From Copromyces sp. CBS 386.78 (lineage: Eukaryota; Ascomycota; Sordariomycetes; Sordariales; Sordariaceae), in assembly GCA_030685235.1 (NCBI GenBank), contig MU839227.1, positions 40,883-104,882 of the forward strand: DNA of 64,000 nucleotides, given 5' to 3'. Below the pieces are notes generated by a model. It was not told the origin of the DNA and did not search any database. It saw nothing but the letters and a program-made list of their open reading frames with translations. How positions within the stretch are numbered: the first letter of the stretch is position 1; each line of letters begins with the position of its first letter. The position numbers and the translations under genes are program-made. This document shows positions 35,833 through 49,404 of this stretch, piece by piece.

Positions 35833-36528
35833 CTTTGTTGGAAATTCCGGTGAGATGAAGGAAGGTGGGTGTTTAAGGTTTGTTGGGTAGCAACGGTGAA
35901 GGCGTGCCTGAGAGAGTGAAATACTGCTGTGCCTGACAGGAGTTTTGATAATAATGCTCAGGAAGGAGTGTATGGCACGCGCTTCTCGTTACTTACCCAG
36001 TTACCCTGAGTCCCTAAATTTGCTGGTGAGGGGATTGTCAATCTGGGTGGAGAGACGACAAGTAGTTACACGACGGGTGATGTTCGCGGCTTTATACCTC
36101 CTTGAGTGTGGATGAAGCTATTCAGGAAACAATGGTGTTATTCTTCTGGTGCGTTCTGCCAGTATTCTTTGTTCGAAAATAGTTCAAAGTCTGTGCCAGA
36201 GTAATCGAGTGGCTGAGGTGGAAGTCAAAGAGGAAAGTGTGAACAAGACCATTGTTCCTGCCTTCGTCTGCTTTGTCCTGGAAATGTGGCTTCAGGGTGC
36301 CCGCCTGCTAAGTAGTCTGGAGCTTTCTGCCATCTACTGTAGGCCAAGAACGTTTACCAGACGAGCACAAGCCATTGTCTCATCAAATTATTCACGGAAC
36401 AGTTAATGCGTCAGTAACTAAGGGCTTTTCTTGTGACTTCTGCCCCCGAGCCTGACAATAACCCTTTGCCCTATTGACTCGCATCTCCAAGTTGTTTGCT
36501 GTCCATGACAACGATAAGAACAATATCT
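35833..36528. other. Intergenic between two minus-strand genes
   Basis: Ordinary composition. It should hold the promoter of the 35242 gene (read leftward) and the 3' UTR of the F-box gene. Short frames on both strands (for example 36149-36406) have no recognisable content. Confidence 0.5.
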
Positions 36529-38247
36529 TCACGCGCCATCCGCCAAAAATGTAAGCTTGGCAAGAAGGGAAACGCCTTCTACCCATTCCTCGGTCCTCAA
36601 ATAGCTTTTGGACTCCGTCCCTACCGACTGTACCGGTACATGCCACTTTTCCCATAGCCTCGAGCATTTAGCAAAGTGTATGGCCCAGTTCGGGTCAACT
36701 CCTCGTGCCGTCCACCACTCAGCCCTAGCGCTCTGACCCTCCCAATTGACAGAAAAACCATCAAGCTTGTCCGGGACCGGCTCCAGTACCTCCCATAACT
36801 TAGGTGTGAAAAGTCCTGCATGGTGAAGGGTTGGCGCAAGGTCAACAACCACGAGTCTGAGCATATCCACATCACGCTTCTCGCAAGCACCATCCAGCGC
36901 AGCCATGAAGAACTCGTAATCAACGAGCCCAGGGTGTTTCCAGTTCCCATCAAAGTGACATCTGGCTCCGCTGGCTAGGAGGATTCCTGCCAATGGTCGC
37001 CAGTCCCAAGGATCATTCCAGTGTGGCCGAACATACCTTGGTGTATAGATCCGTCGCTCCCACCAGACAAACAGAAAGACGCCCATAGCAGTGACTGGCC
37101 ATGCCCTAAAAGAGCCGCGGATATAGCGGCATTGGTGGTACCCACCAAGTAGAAAAGCGAGAGATGGGTCGGCTCCGTGGCGGAAGAGACGAGAGATTGT
37201 GTCGAGGAGGTAGTCGTAATCGTGAGTGCTTTTATCCAAGTCACGTTTTTTTACGTTTTTGATCATCTTGATCGCATCATGAAGTGGTTTGCGCTTAGGA
37301 TAACCAACCCCGGGTATCCCGGGTATCCCAGAAGAAACAAGGTTTATGGACGTAGAACCCTGATTGACGTCCAGCCCGTACGTCGTGATCAGCAGGTCGA
37401 CAATATCTGGTAAGTGTTCCGGTGCCCCATTGCGAGGACTGCTCCGGCGGATAAGCCAGGACAGCAGATCATCATCCCTGTAGACCGGCGCAAGAGAAAA
37501 GTCTGATATGTCGCGGAGCATATGATGCACAATCCCATACTTCCCTGGGGAGTCGTCGCGCAGCGGAGCCCCTGGACAAAATAGTGTGTGGAACATAGGT
37601 CGCCAGTAGGGGACTTGAGGGTCGTCTTGGAATCGATAATAGCACCAGCACGAGTATCGCGAAAGACGGTAAGGGCTTGCCTCTCCCTTGTTAATCATGT
37701 GCATGGCTGTGGCGGCAGGATTCTTGTTAGAAGAGGCGTCCATGACGGGGACGATTATGGCGGGATACAGGGGGACTGGATATGAGCAGTCTTCCTCGTA
37801 TTCTTCGAGAACTTGGTTGTGGGGGTGTTCGTAGTAAGACGTATTCCAGCGGTCGATCTCGCTGAACTGGTAATCGAAGCAATTTGCCCCGGCATCCAAG
37901 CCCTCCAAACGTAACTTGGCTTGATTGTCGGCGAGGAAGTCGACGATAGCATGCCGACCGTGTTCGGCACTGGACAGCAGGGCCTCCTTCCAGTGGCGTC
38001 TCCATAGAATGGGGTTGACGATGTCGTGGAATCGGCGACATGTTCCTGCCAACCGCGCCAAGTGTCTCCTGCGGATCTTATTGCGTTCGCGGTAGTTGCT
38101 AAAGCTGTGGTCGGGGTCGTGTTCGCGGTCCAGACTGAGCTCGACGGCGATGAGATGTAGGATTTCGTTGGGGAGAGATACGATGCTGACCATGTTTGGG
38201 TTCAGAGCATCGCTGCCGACGAAAGTTGAGTCAGCTCGCAAGGACAA
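36529..38247 (-). CDS. F-box protein with degenerate ankyrin-like region
   Basis: The 572-residue single-exon frame has an N-terminal F-box (about 22-84: SIVSLPNEILHLIAVEL, then LARLAGTCRRFHDIVNPILWRR). The F-box is stretched by a charged insertion of about 18 residues. F-box proteins recruit substrates to SCF ubiquitin ligases through Skp1. The rest has ankyrin-like pieces, DIVDLLITTYGLDVNQ with KPLHDAIKMI (281-328) and ISRLFRHGADPSLAF (351-365), and a Trp-rich C-terminal part without a known domain. A small GIPGIPG repeat is at about 307-313. It is a common type of expanded, lineage-specific fungal gene. The substrate is unknown. An alternative start at Met19 (38193) would still keep the F-box. 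No breaks or RIP stops are seen. Confidence 0.8.
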   Translation of the reverse strand: MSLRADSTFVGSDALNPNMVSIVSLPNEILHLIAVELSLDREHDPDHSFSNYRERNKIRRRHLARLAGTCRRFHDIVNPILWRRHWKEALLSSAEHGRHAIVDFLADNQAKLRLEGLDAGANCFDYQFSEIDRWNTSYYEHPHNQVLEEYEEDCSYPVPLYPAIIVPVMDASSNKNPAATAMHMINKGEASPYRLSRYSCWCYYRFQDDPQVPYWRPMFHTLFCPGAPLRDDSPGKYGIVHHMLRDISDFSLAPVYRDDDLLSWLIRRSSPRNGAPEHLPDIVDLLITTYGLDVNQGSTSINLVSSGIPGIPGVGYPKRKPLHDAIKMIKNVKKRDLDKSTHDYDYLLDTISRLFRHGADPSLAFLLGGYHQCRYIRGSFRAWPVTAMGVFLFVWWERRIYTPRYVRPHWNDPWDWRPLAGILLASGARCHFDGNWKHPGLVDYEFFMAALDGACEKRDVDMLRLVVVDLAPTLHHAGLFTPKLWEVLEPVPDKLDGFSVNWEGQSARAEWWTARGVDPNWAIHFAKCSRLWEKWHVPVQSVGTESKSYLRTEEWVEGVSLLAKLTFLADGA

Positions 38248-38480
38248 GGAGAGAGATTTATGCCGGCGTTTTTGACCTCTTTGTTCGAAGTGTACCTATT
38301 CCCGTTGAAGGCTACTAGATGGCAGCGGGCAGCCGAGGTCATTAACAGAATATGTCATCCCATCGGTGAGTCATGGACCTGCGAGTGGTGACCACAGGTA
38401 ACATCGTTTGTCTAGAAGGGGCCTAGGTACTTATTAAGCACTTGGCATCCGCTTTTAGATCCCCTTAGCCGTGAAATTGT
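38248..38480. other. Upstream flank of the F-box gene
   Basis: Unmutated sequence ending abruptly at about 38480, where AT-rich Gypsy sequence begins. No gene. Confidence 0.5.
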
Positions 38481-40273
38481 ATCTTTTCTTGGCAGTAAAA
38501 ATCTACTATAAGACTTACTTAATATATATAAAGATAAAACTATTATAATACGCGCTATATAGGTTCCTAAAGTTATTACCAATACTTTTCGCTCTATAGA
38601 AGGATATTTCTATCGATTATATTATACCGTTAACGCCCTATGAACGCCGCGGATAAGTATTCTAATACATTATAATAATTATTAATAGGTTAATAAAAAT
38701 ACGGTATTTTATCCCTATAGTAGGGCTAACCGTAAAAGAATTAATAGACCGCTTTATAAAGCGGGTCTATAGTATCTATAATTTACCTAATACTATTATA
38801 TCCGATTGGGGTTCCTAATTTATTTCGTAATTTTAAAAAACGTTATTAACGAAATTAAAAATTAATTTTACACCCTCCTCCGCTTTTTACCTAATTACAA
38901 ACGGGTAAACGGAACGTATTAACGCGGAAATAGAAAAATACTTACAAACCTTTATTAATTAAATATAAGATAATTAAATCGATTAATTACTAATAGCGGA
39001 ATTTACTACTAATAATTTAATTTTAAAGACGACGGGAATTTCGCCGTTTTTTATTAATTACGAATTCTATCCCTAAATAAAAATCGAACCCGCTATGCCG
39101 TACCCCTTAAAAATATTAAAAACCTAATAAAATAAATATTTCAAAGCTATTAAAATTATTAACTGGTTTAAAACGGTTTTAAATTACGTAACGATTAAAG
39201 TAAAAGAAATATAGAGGCGATATAAAAATAATATTAACGAAAAGAGATTAAACGCCCTATAATATAAAATCGAAGATAAAACCTTATTAAATATAAAAAA
39301 TTTTAAAACCGGAAGACTATACGCTAAATTAATTCCACTCTAAGAAAGGCTATTCGAAATTTTAAAAGTTAATAATTATATAATTACTCTTCAATTCCTA
39401 ATTAATATAAAGTATAGTCCTACATTTTATATTAATAAGGTAAAATTTTAAGAAAAACGTATTAAAGGGGACGTAAAAGCAAATTAAAGGAAAATTATAA
39501 AGCGGACGAATAACGGGAAAAATTCTATTAAATAGGATTTCAATAATATAAGCAATTATAAATAGAATTTAAAAAATAAACGATAAGAATATTACATCCT
39601 ATAAATATTATTATACGTACCAAATTAATAGAAATAGGCTAACGTTATAATATATTCGGAAATAATATAAAAGTTCTACAAAAGCTATTTAAATGAATTA
39701 ACGCTACCAAATTAAATCGCTATAAAAAAGTAATATAAAATAATAATGAACCGGCAATTAAAAGCGGATTAGCTGCTATTAACGGAAGTAAGAGTAGATT
39801 AATTAGTACTAGCGGAAAATACGGGGTATAGAAAATTAAAGAAGTCGCCGCATAAAGTAATAACGGTTATAAAGGCTTTTATAAGGTAAATTAAATAATT
39901 AATAGGTATTTCAATTATTTTATATATTATTAATTAATTATATAGCTTTTTTTAATCTAGGGTAGTATTATAAAGTTAATTTTATAATAATTTAAAATAT
40001 ACGGTTAATAATTATTAAAATTAGGGATTAAATTATAATTCCGAATATAGTATAAGGCTATTACGGCTTTCGTAGAAGGCTACAATAGCTTTATTATTAC
40101 TATCGCTATATAAATCGTACTAATTTTATAATACTTATAAAATTACTATAGAATTAATTTCCTAAATTGGTTTCTATAAAAATTAATTTAAAATCGTACC
40201 CTTAAACCTTTCCTCTTACTCCTTCGTACAATTACGTATATTCTTACCTACCTTATACCTTTGTATTGTAATA
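38480..40273 (+). mobile_element. Gypsy-3: 3' half of a Ty3/Gypsy element
   Basis: It starts inside integrase. Readable through stops are a YHRLYHTVN-like block, RIP-altered SD-G and TDG-type integrase blocks (the latter near 38890), and a chromodomain-like stretch near 39640. It ends with a 308-bp LTR (39966-40273). RT and the 5' part are missing, so the left junction at about 38480 is a deletion or recombination breakpoint, not an element end. The same family is present in reverse as Gypsy-6. Confidence 0.8.
39966..40273 (+). repeat. Gypsy-3 3' LTR
   Basis: 308 bp. It aligns in reverse complement to 51159-51466, with the differences I checked mostly of the RIP type. Confidence 0.85.
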
Positions 40274-40282
40274 ATAGGAGGG

Positions 40283-40536
40283 TATTACGGGGCGAAAGCA
40301 CCGTATAGGATATAGTAAAATATACATTATTATATAAAGAAAAAGGAGGAGAGAAGAAAGTATACGCGGAGGTCTAACTATATATAGGCAAGGGCCCTAT
40401 AGACTAGACCGTATGCGGGTATATAAGGCTATACGTAACGATAATATATATAAAGCTAGAATTCTAAGCTTTAGTCGGTATAATATATATATAATTAGTA
40501 TAATATAATATATTACAAATCTAACCCTATAATACT
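40283..40536 (-). repeat. Gypsy-4 3' LTR
   Basis: 254 bp, TATTACGGG to CCCTATAATA. The second LTR is not in the window. Confidence 0.75.
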
Positions 40537-43500
40537 ATCCCCCCTTAAAAGAAGTTCGAAGAATTAAAAATCTATATATACGTAAAATAATAGACTTAAA
40601 ATCCCTCCTATAACCTTTTATCTTCGTAAATATTTATTAACTTTTAAAATACCCTTTTAAATACAAAGTATAAACCTTCCTCTATATCCTTCTACATCTT
40701 ATTTTTTATAGTAGCGGCCGTTTCTTACTATACTAAGCGGCTAGAATGGCGCTATAATAGTTCGGAGGTTACTAGTATTAGCGTCGTTATTAATATTAGG
40801 GTATCGGTAGCGAAGCGTTTAAAAACCCTCTAAATTTCTAGGGGAATTAATTTATTTAGGTATTCGTAGTAGAACTATTAAAAATAATATTTATAATCGA
40901 TAATATTATTAATAAATTCCTAAGTAGGATTACTAGTCTTCTATTTAACTTCGTACTTCTAATATTTATTATTACCTATTTATTAATAATTTATAAAACG
41001 TTCAAATACTTACTCTTCGTACTCCTCCTAATCGTTAATATATATTATAACCCGTCCTTCGTTAATTTAGATATTTATTATAGTAGGCTAGCCTAAAAGG
41101 CTTTAACCGAACTATAATTATATTATAAAAACGTAGAAGACTAATAAATACTTTATATTAAATAGGAGGGCGAAATATATTATATATAATTTAATATAAA
41201 TAATTTTAAAAGGGCCTTCCTAATAGGGGTAAAACTTCGTATATAGGCGTTTATTAATAAAATTCATGATATTAAATAAAATTATATTATTAACGTAGTA
41301 CTTAATAGAATCGATTTATTTCTTATTAATATTATCCTTATATTATTCTTATATACGCTATAATTATTAAATAACGAAATTCTAAATTTACTAAAAGCGA
41401 TCCGATAATTCGTTAACTTTATAATACTCTTTAAATTAAATTAAAGAAAGGTTTAGTAATAGCGGGGTATAAAATTTTATATTTATACGTAAATAATAAT
41501 TATAATTAGCGAAGAATAATAAAATCCCTATTAATAATAAAATAATATTATTATTAACGAATTCTGTAAATAGTAATTACTTTACCTAATCTATTTATAT
41601 TTAATTAATATAAATCTTTAAAAACTATTTTATTTCTATATTAATATATTTAATTTAAATATTCGTTTAAAGGTAAAAAGCGGAAATAAATTTGTAAATT
41701 ATAAATAACCGTTTATAAAAAGTAGATTAAAATTATAAAATAAATTAAGTACCTTTATTAGAAAGTATATTATTTAAAAAGCTATAAATCGAATAAATAT
41801 AATCAATAAACCGGTCTACTAATTTTTCTACTTCTAAAATTACTATTAGAATATAATACTATATTTTAATAAATCGATTAATTATAATAACGATATATTT
41901 AAAAGTTTAGCCTAAATAAATATTTAATAATAATAATATAACGTAATTAATTAAAATATTAGTCTACAATATAAGAACGACTATAATTAATTTAAAATAA
42001 CTAATTAAACCTCTCTTTAAAAATTTAATCTTTATATAAAGTAAATAACCCTTATAGAAAAAGTATACGTTATTATATATCCCCTCCTAATAGAAATTAT
42101 ATTATAAAAACTCGTATAGAGCGTTATAATTTAAATAGCTAATACTTAAGGAATTATATTAATAATTAATAAATTAAAATTAGAGATTTTTATTATAAGG
42201 ATTAATAATAATTCGGTCGTACTATTTTGTAATACCGTTAATAATATAATGTTCTGAAAAAGCCCTACAAAAAACTTTTTTAATAATAATAGGCTATTAA
42301 TAAACTCCGTTAATAAGGGAGGAAATTAATTCTTATAAGAAAACGGAAATTTTATAATTCGTATAAATAAAATTATCGGTTAATTAAATATCCAAATTAT
42401 TTAAGCCTAACAAATATAAAGAAAAACCTACCGCCGGATTATTAAATTCGAAATAACCTTCTTTAAACTAAAATAAATCTAATAAAATCCTCTTACGGGC
42501 AACTAAATAATTATCCTCCTCGTTATTTAAATAATCGTTAAATTTACAATTTAAAATATTTAGGCGAAGGTTTTTCGAACCCGGCGTATACTTAATTAAA
42601 AATTTTAACCGGAATAGGAATTAAAACCAATATATATACCGTTAAGTTAATTACTTATTAATCGTAAATATTTAAAAATTCTTATAATCTATTAAAATAT
42701 TGAATAATTATTAAATTCCTTTAAATTCCGGCCTCCACTCTTCTAATACCTTAATAATCGCAAGTAATTCCTTATTATAAATATTATAATTATATTCTTA
42801 AGAACTATATTTAGCCGAAAAGTAAGCGATAAAATAGAGAACACTATTATCTCCGTACTAGGAAAGAGTGCCACCCGCGGCCTAATTGGAAATATTTATT
42901 TCGATTATAATCTTCTTAGTCTAATTATAAATTTTAAATATAGGTCTACTAATAAACGCCTACTTAAAAACTTCGAAAATAATTTAATAACGGTTATCCT
43001 AAAACTATTTAATATCCTTCTTCGTAAATTCGTAAAGTAAAATAACTATTATTAAAAAATCCTTTATAAACCGTTAATAAAAATTCGTAAAGCTTAAAAA
43101 GGATTATAAGGACTTCTTTAATTCCGGTACTTACTAATTTATAATAGCTTTAACCTTCTCTAAATCTATCTTAATATTTCTAAACGTAATAATTAAACTT
43201 AAATATTTCGTTCTTATTATATAGAATTCATACTTATTAATATTAATATTAAAGCCCGCTTTCGCCAACCTATTAAAAACGTCGTTAATATACTATTCGT
43301 AATCTTTAATATTATCGGAATAAATAAAAATATCGTCGAAGTAAATAATTGCGTAAACGTCGAAAATATCGTATAAAATATCGTTAATATAATTCTAAAA
43401 TATACTTAAAGCGCCTTATAAGCTAAAAGGAATAACTAAGGATTCAAATAGGCTAAACTATATTATAAAAGCGGTAAATTACTCGTATCCTTATTTAACA

Positions 43501-43683
43501 CAAATACAATTAAAAGCAATAATTATATTGAACTTAGAAGGTAGTATTTATATTTATATTGCGCATCGAGGATATATAGAGGTAGGGTAGTATCGAATTA
43601 AATAAATATAGTATACAACGTATAAAATAAAGCGGGTATAATTCTTATTAGAGGAAAGGTTTAATACTATTTATTATTAATAG
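40283..43683 (-). mobile_element. Gypsy-4: 3' part of a Ty3/Gypsy element, reverse
   Basis: A 254-bp 3' LTR (40283-40536) is followed by the purine tract AAGGGGGGATAG (minus strand), then integrase, RNase H and RT read on the minus strand. The RT active site near 43340 still encodes YFDD followed by IFIYSDN. The element stops abruptly at 43683 against unmutated DNA, so its 5' end is lost. The purine tract and flanking sequence match Gypsy-2, a related family. Confidence 0.8.
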
Positions 43684-44142
43684 GCCCACCCTCTACCTGT
43701 AGTACTTGGTGGCCTTCCAAAGATTTGCCAAACGCGCGCAAAAACCTAATCTCATTCACTCAGCCACCTCCGCTCGGACCATCGCAGTCTTGGAATTCCT
43801 TACGGGACTAAATGAACCCCACCCCCAATAATCACAATGTCACACCATTTGGACCCGCAGGTTCCAAGCCACGCGCTACATACTCTGCTGTGGCGGCCGA
43901 AAAGCGGAGCGGATCCGCAGGGGAAAAAATGGGGGCTGACAATTTGGAGAGCGTCGTTATTATGAGAGACTACAAAAACCAACCAAACCCAGGTGTCATG
44001 CGTAGCCAAGAAGTACCAGTGGATAAAAATAACGCCAACCGATTGGTCAAAGAACGGCCTTGGCAAAAAAGGATACAATTTCACGGCTAAAGACATAGAA
44101 GACCAACGAGGGCCAAGTTGGGCAACTGAAGAAGGCGAGTAC
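43684..44142. other. Small unmutated island, left half
   Basis: Ordinary sequence between Gypsy-4 and Copia-3. Open frames at 43812-44090 (+) and its neighbours have no recognisable domain. A + strand frame that begins at 43993 runs into Copia-3 and could be a fragment of a gene cut by it, but this is weak. The target duplication AGTAC is at 44138-44142. Confidence 0.4.
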
Positions 44143-44316
44143 TGTCAGATTTACTGGTGTGTGATCTGGTTGATTGAATTGTTTAGAAACTGGCTATGTG
44201 ACTGATCCGCTCCAGAAGGTCTGGGGGGTGCTCGGGTATCCCGGAAATGCTAAGACCTTAATTAAGTAACTAGGACTCGCCTTATCTAATCGAAATCTCC
44301 ACCCTATAATCTAATA
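44143..44316 (-). repeat. Copia-3 3' LTR
   Basis: 174 bp. The outer ~110 bp are preserved and the inner ~50 bp mutated (ends AATCTAATA). Confidence 0.93.
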
Positions 44317-47300
44317 CACCCCCTCACTTGCAAACCTCTTTTACTTATTTGAAGTTAAAAGTAAAGCTATTTATAAATTTCTTATATATTTAAAGCCAAT
44401 TTCTCATCTAAATCGTCTAAATCGATCTCCTCCAATCCTAAATTATCCTTCTTCTGGGGTAATTTCTCTACTATACTTAGAAACTCTTTAAACTTCCTAT
44501 ACTTCAAAATATCTAATATTTTTATTAATCTATTTATTAGCATTAATTTCGTATTTAAATACTCGATTTTAAACATCTTTTTAGTAAAGATCTCCTCCCT
44601 CAACTAATATTTATAAATATTTATATATTTTATCTTAGTATTAAAGGTAGGGGTTTCCTCTATAAGTGCCTTAATAATCTACTTATTATCGTATTATAGA
44701 ATAAGGATAAGATTTTCTAATAGCTTTACCCCTAGAGCGGATATTAACCGTATTATAAATAGGGTTTCCTTAACCACATTCTCAATTACGTATAATTCTA
44801 CCTCTATTATCGAAGTTGCAATAACAATCTATTTAATTATACCCCAATAAATTAGACTACTACAAAGCTTAATCGTAAAACCCTATAAACTCTTTCGATC
44901 GCTTAAATTATTTATAAACGAAGTATTTAAAGCTATTTCCAATCGGTCGCTACCGCCGAAATATAATATTTAAATTTTAATAATTCAAAAGTATTATATT
45001 ACCTTTTCGCTAATTATTAAATAAATAAAACTAAAATTATAATTATATTATACTAATTTACTTACTAAAAAATATAATATTTAATCGAATATTAACCGCT
45101 ACGTATAATAATAAACCTATATTAATTTAGTAGGAACGGATTTCTATATAATTGGCGATACCTTCGTAGGGAATTAATTCTATATACCCTATAAGTACTA
45201 AAATAACTTGAAAATTAAATTTAAATAAATAAGAAATTTTTTCAATATAGGCTTCTTATAATAATTAAATCTTTCCCTAATTTCGATTATAAATAATTTT
45301 AATACTTAAAAACTATTAAAACTCGTCTCCTCCTATAAAGTAATATTTTGACTATAGTTCTACAATATATTTATTAATTTCCTCTATTTTACTCTTATTA
45401 AATATAAATATAATATTATTAATATAATAAAGTATAAAAATATTATTCTTTTTTATAATACACGGATTTTTAAGGATTACTTCGAAGCCTATAAATTTGA
45501 ATGCATTGCTAAACTCCCTTTACTATAATAGAAGTATTCGTTGTAGATTATATAATACTTTAATTAATTTAAAGACCTTGCTAGGGATTTAATACCCGGG
45601 AAGTATATATATATAAATCTCCTTATCGAAGTATACGTTAACGAAGGTATTAACCACGTCGTACTAAATTAACTCGAAGTTAAATCTTACAGCGAAAACG
45701 ATAATAAATTTAAACGACCTCTTTATTAAAGTAGAAGTATACATATTTATATTATTTTTACTCTATTAATCGCCTCTTACCACGAATTGTATTTTATATT
45801 TATTAAGCGTCCTATTCTTATTAAATTTATAGACGTATATTTATATATAATTAAGAATCTATTTACTTCGTGACCGCGGTATATTTCTACTAACTTCGAT
45901 TTATATTTTTATATCTTTATAATTCTATAGATAAATCTTTTCTACTTTTTTAAAGAGCTAGCCTAATAAATAGTTATTTAAATCGTTATAATATTTAAGT
46001 ACGGGGGGTAGATTTCGTCGATAAATTCTATTAAATCGGTTTAATTTAGTAATTAATTAATATACCTCCGCCTTAATAATAATTTTCCTTATTGTTTTAA
46101 AAATTAGTTAAAATAATCTCCTAACATTAAATATAATTTCTTAAAGTTCTTATTAATATAAATATTTATAAATTATTCAATCTATTATATAAGCTACGTT
46201 AAATATTACTAGCGGGGTTAATAGAAGCGATAAATATATACCCGTAATATATTCGATAAATATCTTATTTAAAATATAGTACGGATCAATTCTTTCTTAT
46301 AATTAACTATCTTCCTTATAGGAAGTATCTTAATTTTATTCGTAATCTCTATCTAAAAGGCTTAATAATAACGGTTTAATATTATTATTATCAATATTAT
46401 TTTATAGGCTATAGCCTTTTCTTTCTAATAATTCGGATACCTTTAAGGATTAATTATATAATTTATCAAATTTACTAAGTAAATCCGCTAACTCTTCACT
46501 ACTAATTTATAAATCCTCTTTTAACTTTTTAAAATTTAAGTTATATATAATCTCCTCGTTAAAAATCATATTTCTAATTTAAATAATCCGGTTTATATAT
46601 AAATTCTATATACGATAAATAAAAGTCGTTAAATAATTAATAAAAAACTCTATCTATATTTTAAATAAGTATTTTTAACACCGCTTCTCTTTCTTCTAAA
46701 CAGTACTTATTATTGTAAAAGCTTTACAACTATAGACTTTGAAGTAATTTAAATTTAATTTATATACTTTTTAATAATTATATTTTTAAATAATATAAAT
46801 ATAAAACTATTTAAATAGAAATTTCTAATTGTAAAGGTACTAAGGGAATTTATTAATAAAATAGATAATTATAATAGTAATTTCTAACTATAAATCGATT
46901 AGAAATTTCGAATTTATTAATATAATATTATATCTTTCCTTAACTATACCTCCTAAACGCTCTACCCTACTATTTTATATTTAAATATTAGGAGTAGAGG
47001 ATTTAATTATCGTTCTTCGTTATAATAACCTTTATTAAATCTTATTATTTATAAATTCGTTATCGAATTCGAAAGTTTTAACGTTAATATTATACTATTA
47101 TTTAAATATATCGATATAGGATACTAGCGTAATAGTAATAATAACCGTTTAACGATTAAATAAATAGTAATCCCAAATATAATTAGACTAATAGTATATA
47201 ATAAGGAGGAAATATTTAACCCCGTTACTTCCTTCGTTAAATTCGAAAAAGTCCGCTACGAATCTCTCCTTTAGTTTATAACCGTAGTTTTTAAATATAT

Positions 47301-49404
47301 AGTAAATTTATCGTTTAATTTTTATTATAGTGTATGTATTATATTTAAATAATAGTATACTACGGATCCGTACCCCGTTAACGTTTTAAAGATAATCGAA
47401 TACTTATAGTCCTAAATATTCGAATTATAAATACTAAATATTTATTATCTATTTAGAGGGGCGCCTTATATAAGAAGTAATTTTGTACCGGCGTATTATA
47501 AACGAGGCTCTAGTAAATAAAAGAGGGATAATTTCTATAACTATTTGATTATAAATGGTATTTAAATAATAAAAGAGTAATCTATTAATCTTCCTTAAAT
47601 AATTATTAAGAGGGCAATAATCCTAATAGAAACCCTACCTTCGCAATTAAATATAGGAGACGAAATTAATAACGAAATTAGGGTAGAAAGCGACCTCTTT
47701 TAGCCGTAACTTTAAAAGACCGTTCTTTCTTCTAATAACGACGTTAATCTCCTTAAACCCTTTAATCGCTATGTAAATATCTCTAACTTATATATAATTA
47801 TTTAGATTAATATAATAGAAATAAAAGAAACAAATAATTTTATTAAAAATATAGAGCGAATTACTAAAATTGAAAATCGCTAAATTCTTAAGGGGTAAAA
47901 TCTCTTCCCTAACTCAATACGCCCCGCTAATTTAAAAAGTCGTTCTATAAATAATATTATAATTTATATTTACGTTGGATAATTATATATTTTCTTATTT
48001 TTTAAATACCTTTTCCTCTCCGCTATTTTCGACTATAATATATTCTACTTCTCTAATAAATTTTAAATCTTTTATAAAATTTTCTTTAACGACGTAACGG
48101 GTATAAGGGCTTAATTTAATAACCTTTTTAAATTTAGCGCTTAAATTAATATATTAATATTCTTTAAAGGTATATAGGGATCTTTTATATATTCTATATA
48201 TAAAGAAATTAAATCTTTTATACGTTTAGAATTCGGATATATTTAATTAATATTTTCTTTTTCCAAATATAGTACTTTTAGGCCTAATACCTATAAACTT
48301 CTTATTTTTACTTTTTTAACGAACGTTTTTATTATAAGTATTTTTTTCGTAGTTATTATTAAGTATAAATTTCTAACTATCGAATTCGATATTAATTTCG
48401 CTAGCGCTAAAAATACTACGATATCCTCCCTTAGGAATTATTTCGTATCGTATAAAATCAATACTATATTTTTTAAAATCTTTATATACCTCTATAAAAG
48501 TAAGAGTCTTAGCGGCTATCTCTTTATTAAACTTCTAAGTACCTTTATATTATTTAAGGCGTACAATCTTAACCGCGCTAATAAAATCGATATATTAGAA
48601 ATTAAGGACTTTAATTTTTCTAATACCTATTATTTAGCCGTTATTTATTATAGTAGATTAAGTTTAAAGTTAATTACCTTAATTCTTAAATTCCTTTGTA
48701 AGTACGGTAATAATTTCCTAATACTACTTCCGGGCTCTAATCTATTTATTAACTACTTTATAATTAATTATAGTTTTAAATCTTTTATATTATTCGTTAA
48801 TTTCCTACTCCTCCTTTATAATACTATGTTATAGATTATAATTAATTAATAATCTTATTTAAGTATGTACGGCCTTATCGCTAATTACGAATTCCTTCTA
48901 ATCTTTTTTATTATCGGGATAGAATATAAATTCTAACTTGAAAAACTCTTTATTAAATAAATTTACTTTAGTAACGAAGGTATTAAAAATTATTTTATTA
49001 CGCTCTTTAAATTCAGTAGGAGGAGTTCCCGTTCTTTAAATTGCTTCGTTTAAATTAGTTTAAACAATAGTTCCGTTATTAAAATTATTAAACTCGATTT
49101 TAGCGGCTCTAATCTACGTCTTTATTTTTTTAATAATAGGGTATTAGCTAGGATTAAATTATTTCGGTACTATAGGTCTCTCGATCTTGCTTTAAATCCA
49201 TTCTTTAAAGGTATCCGAATTATACTTTAATTAGAGTATAGGCTCCCAACGGATCTAATTATCGCTATCTTTAAAGTAGGCAATATTTTCCTTAATATCA
49301 TTACTAATCTTTAAAAGAGACATCGTATTATTTTAATTAATTATTAACTATTAATTAATACTAATTGTCGTATTAATAGGTAATACGCGTATTAGACTAT
49401 TAAT

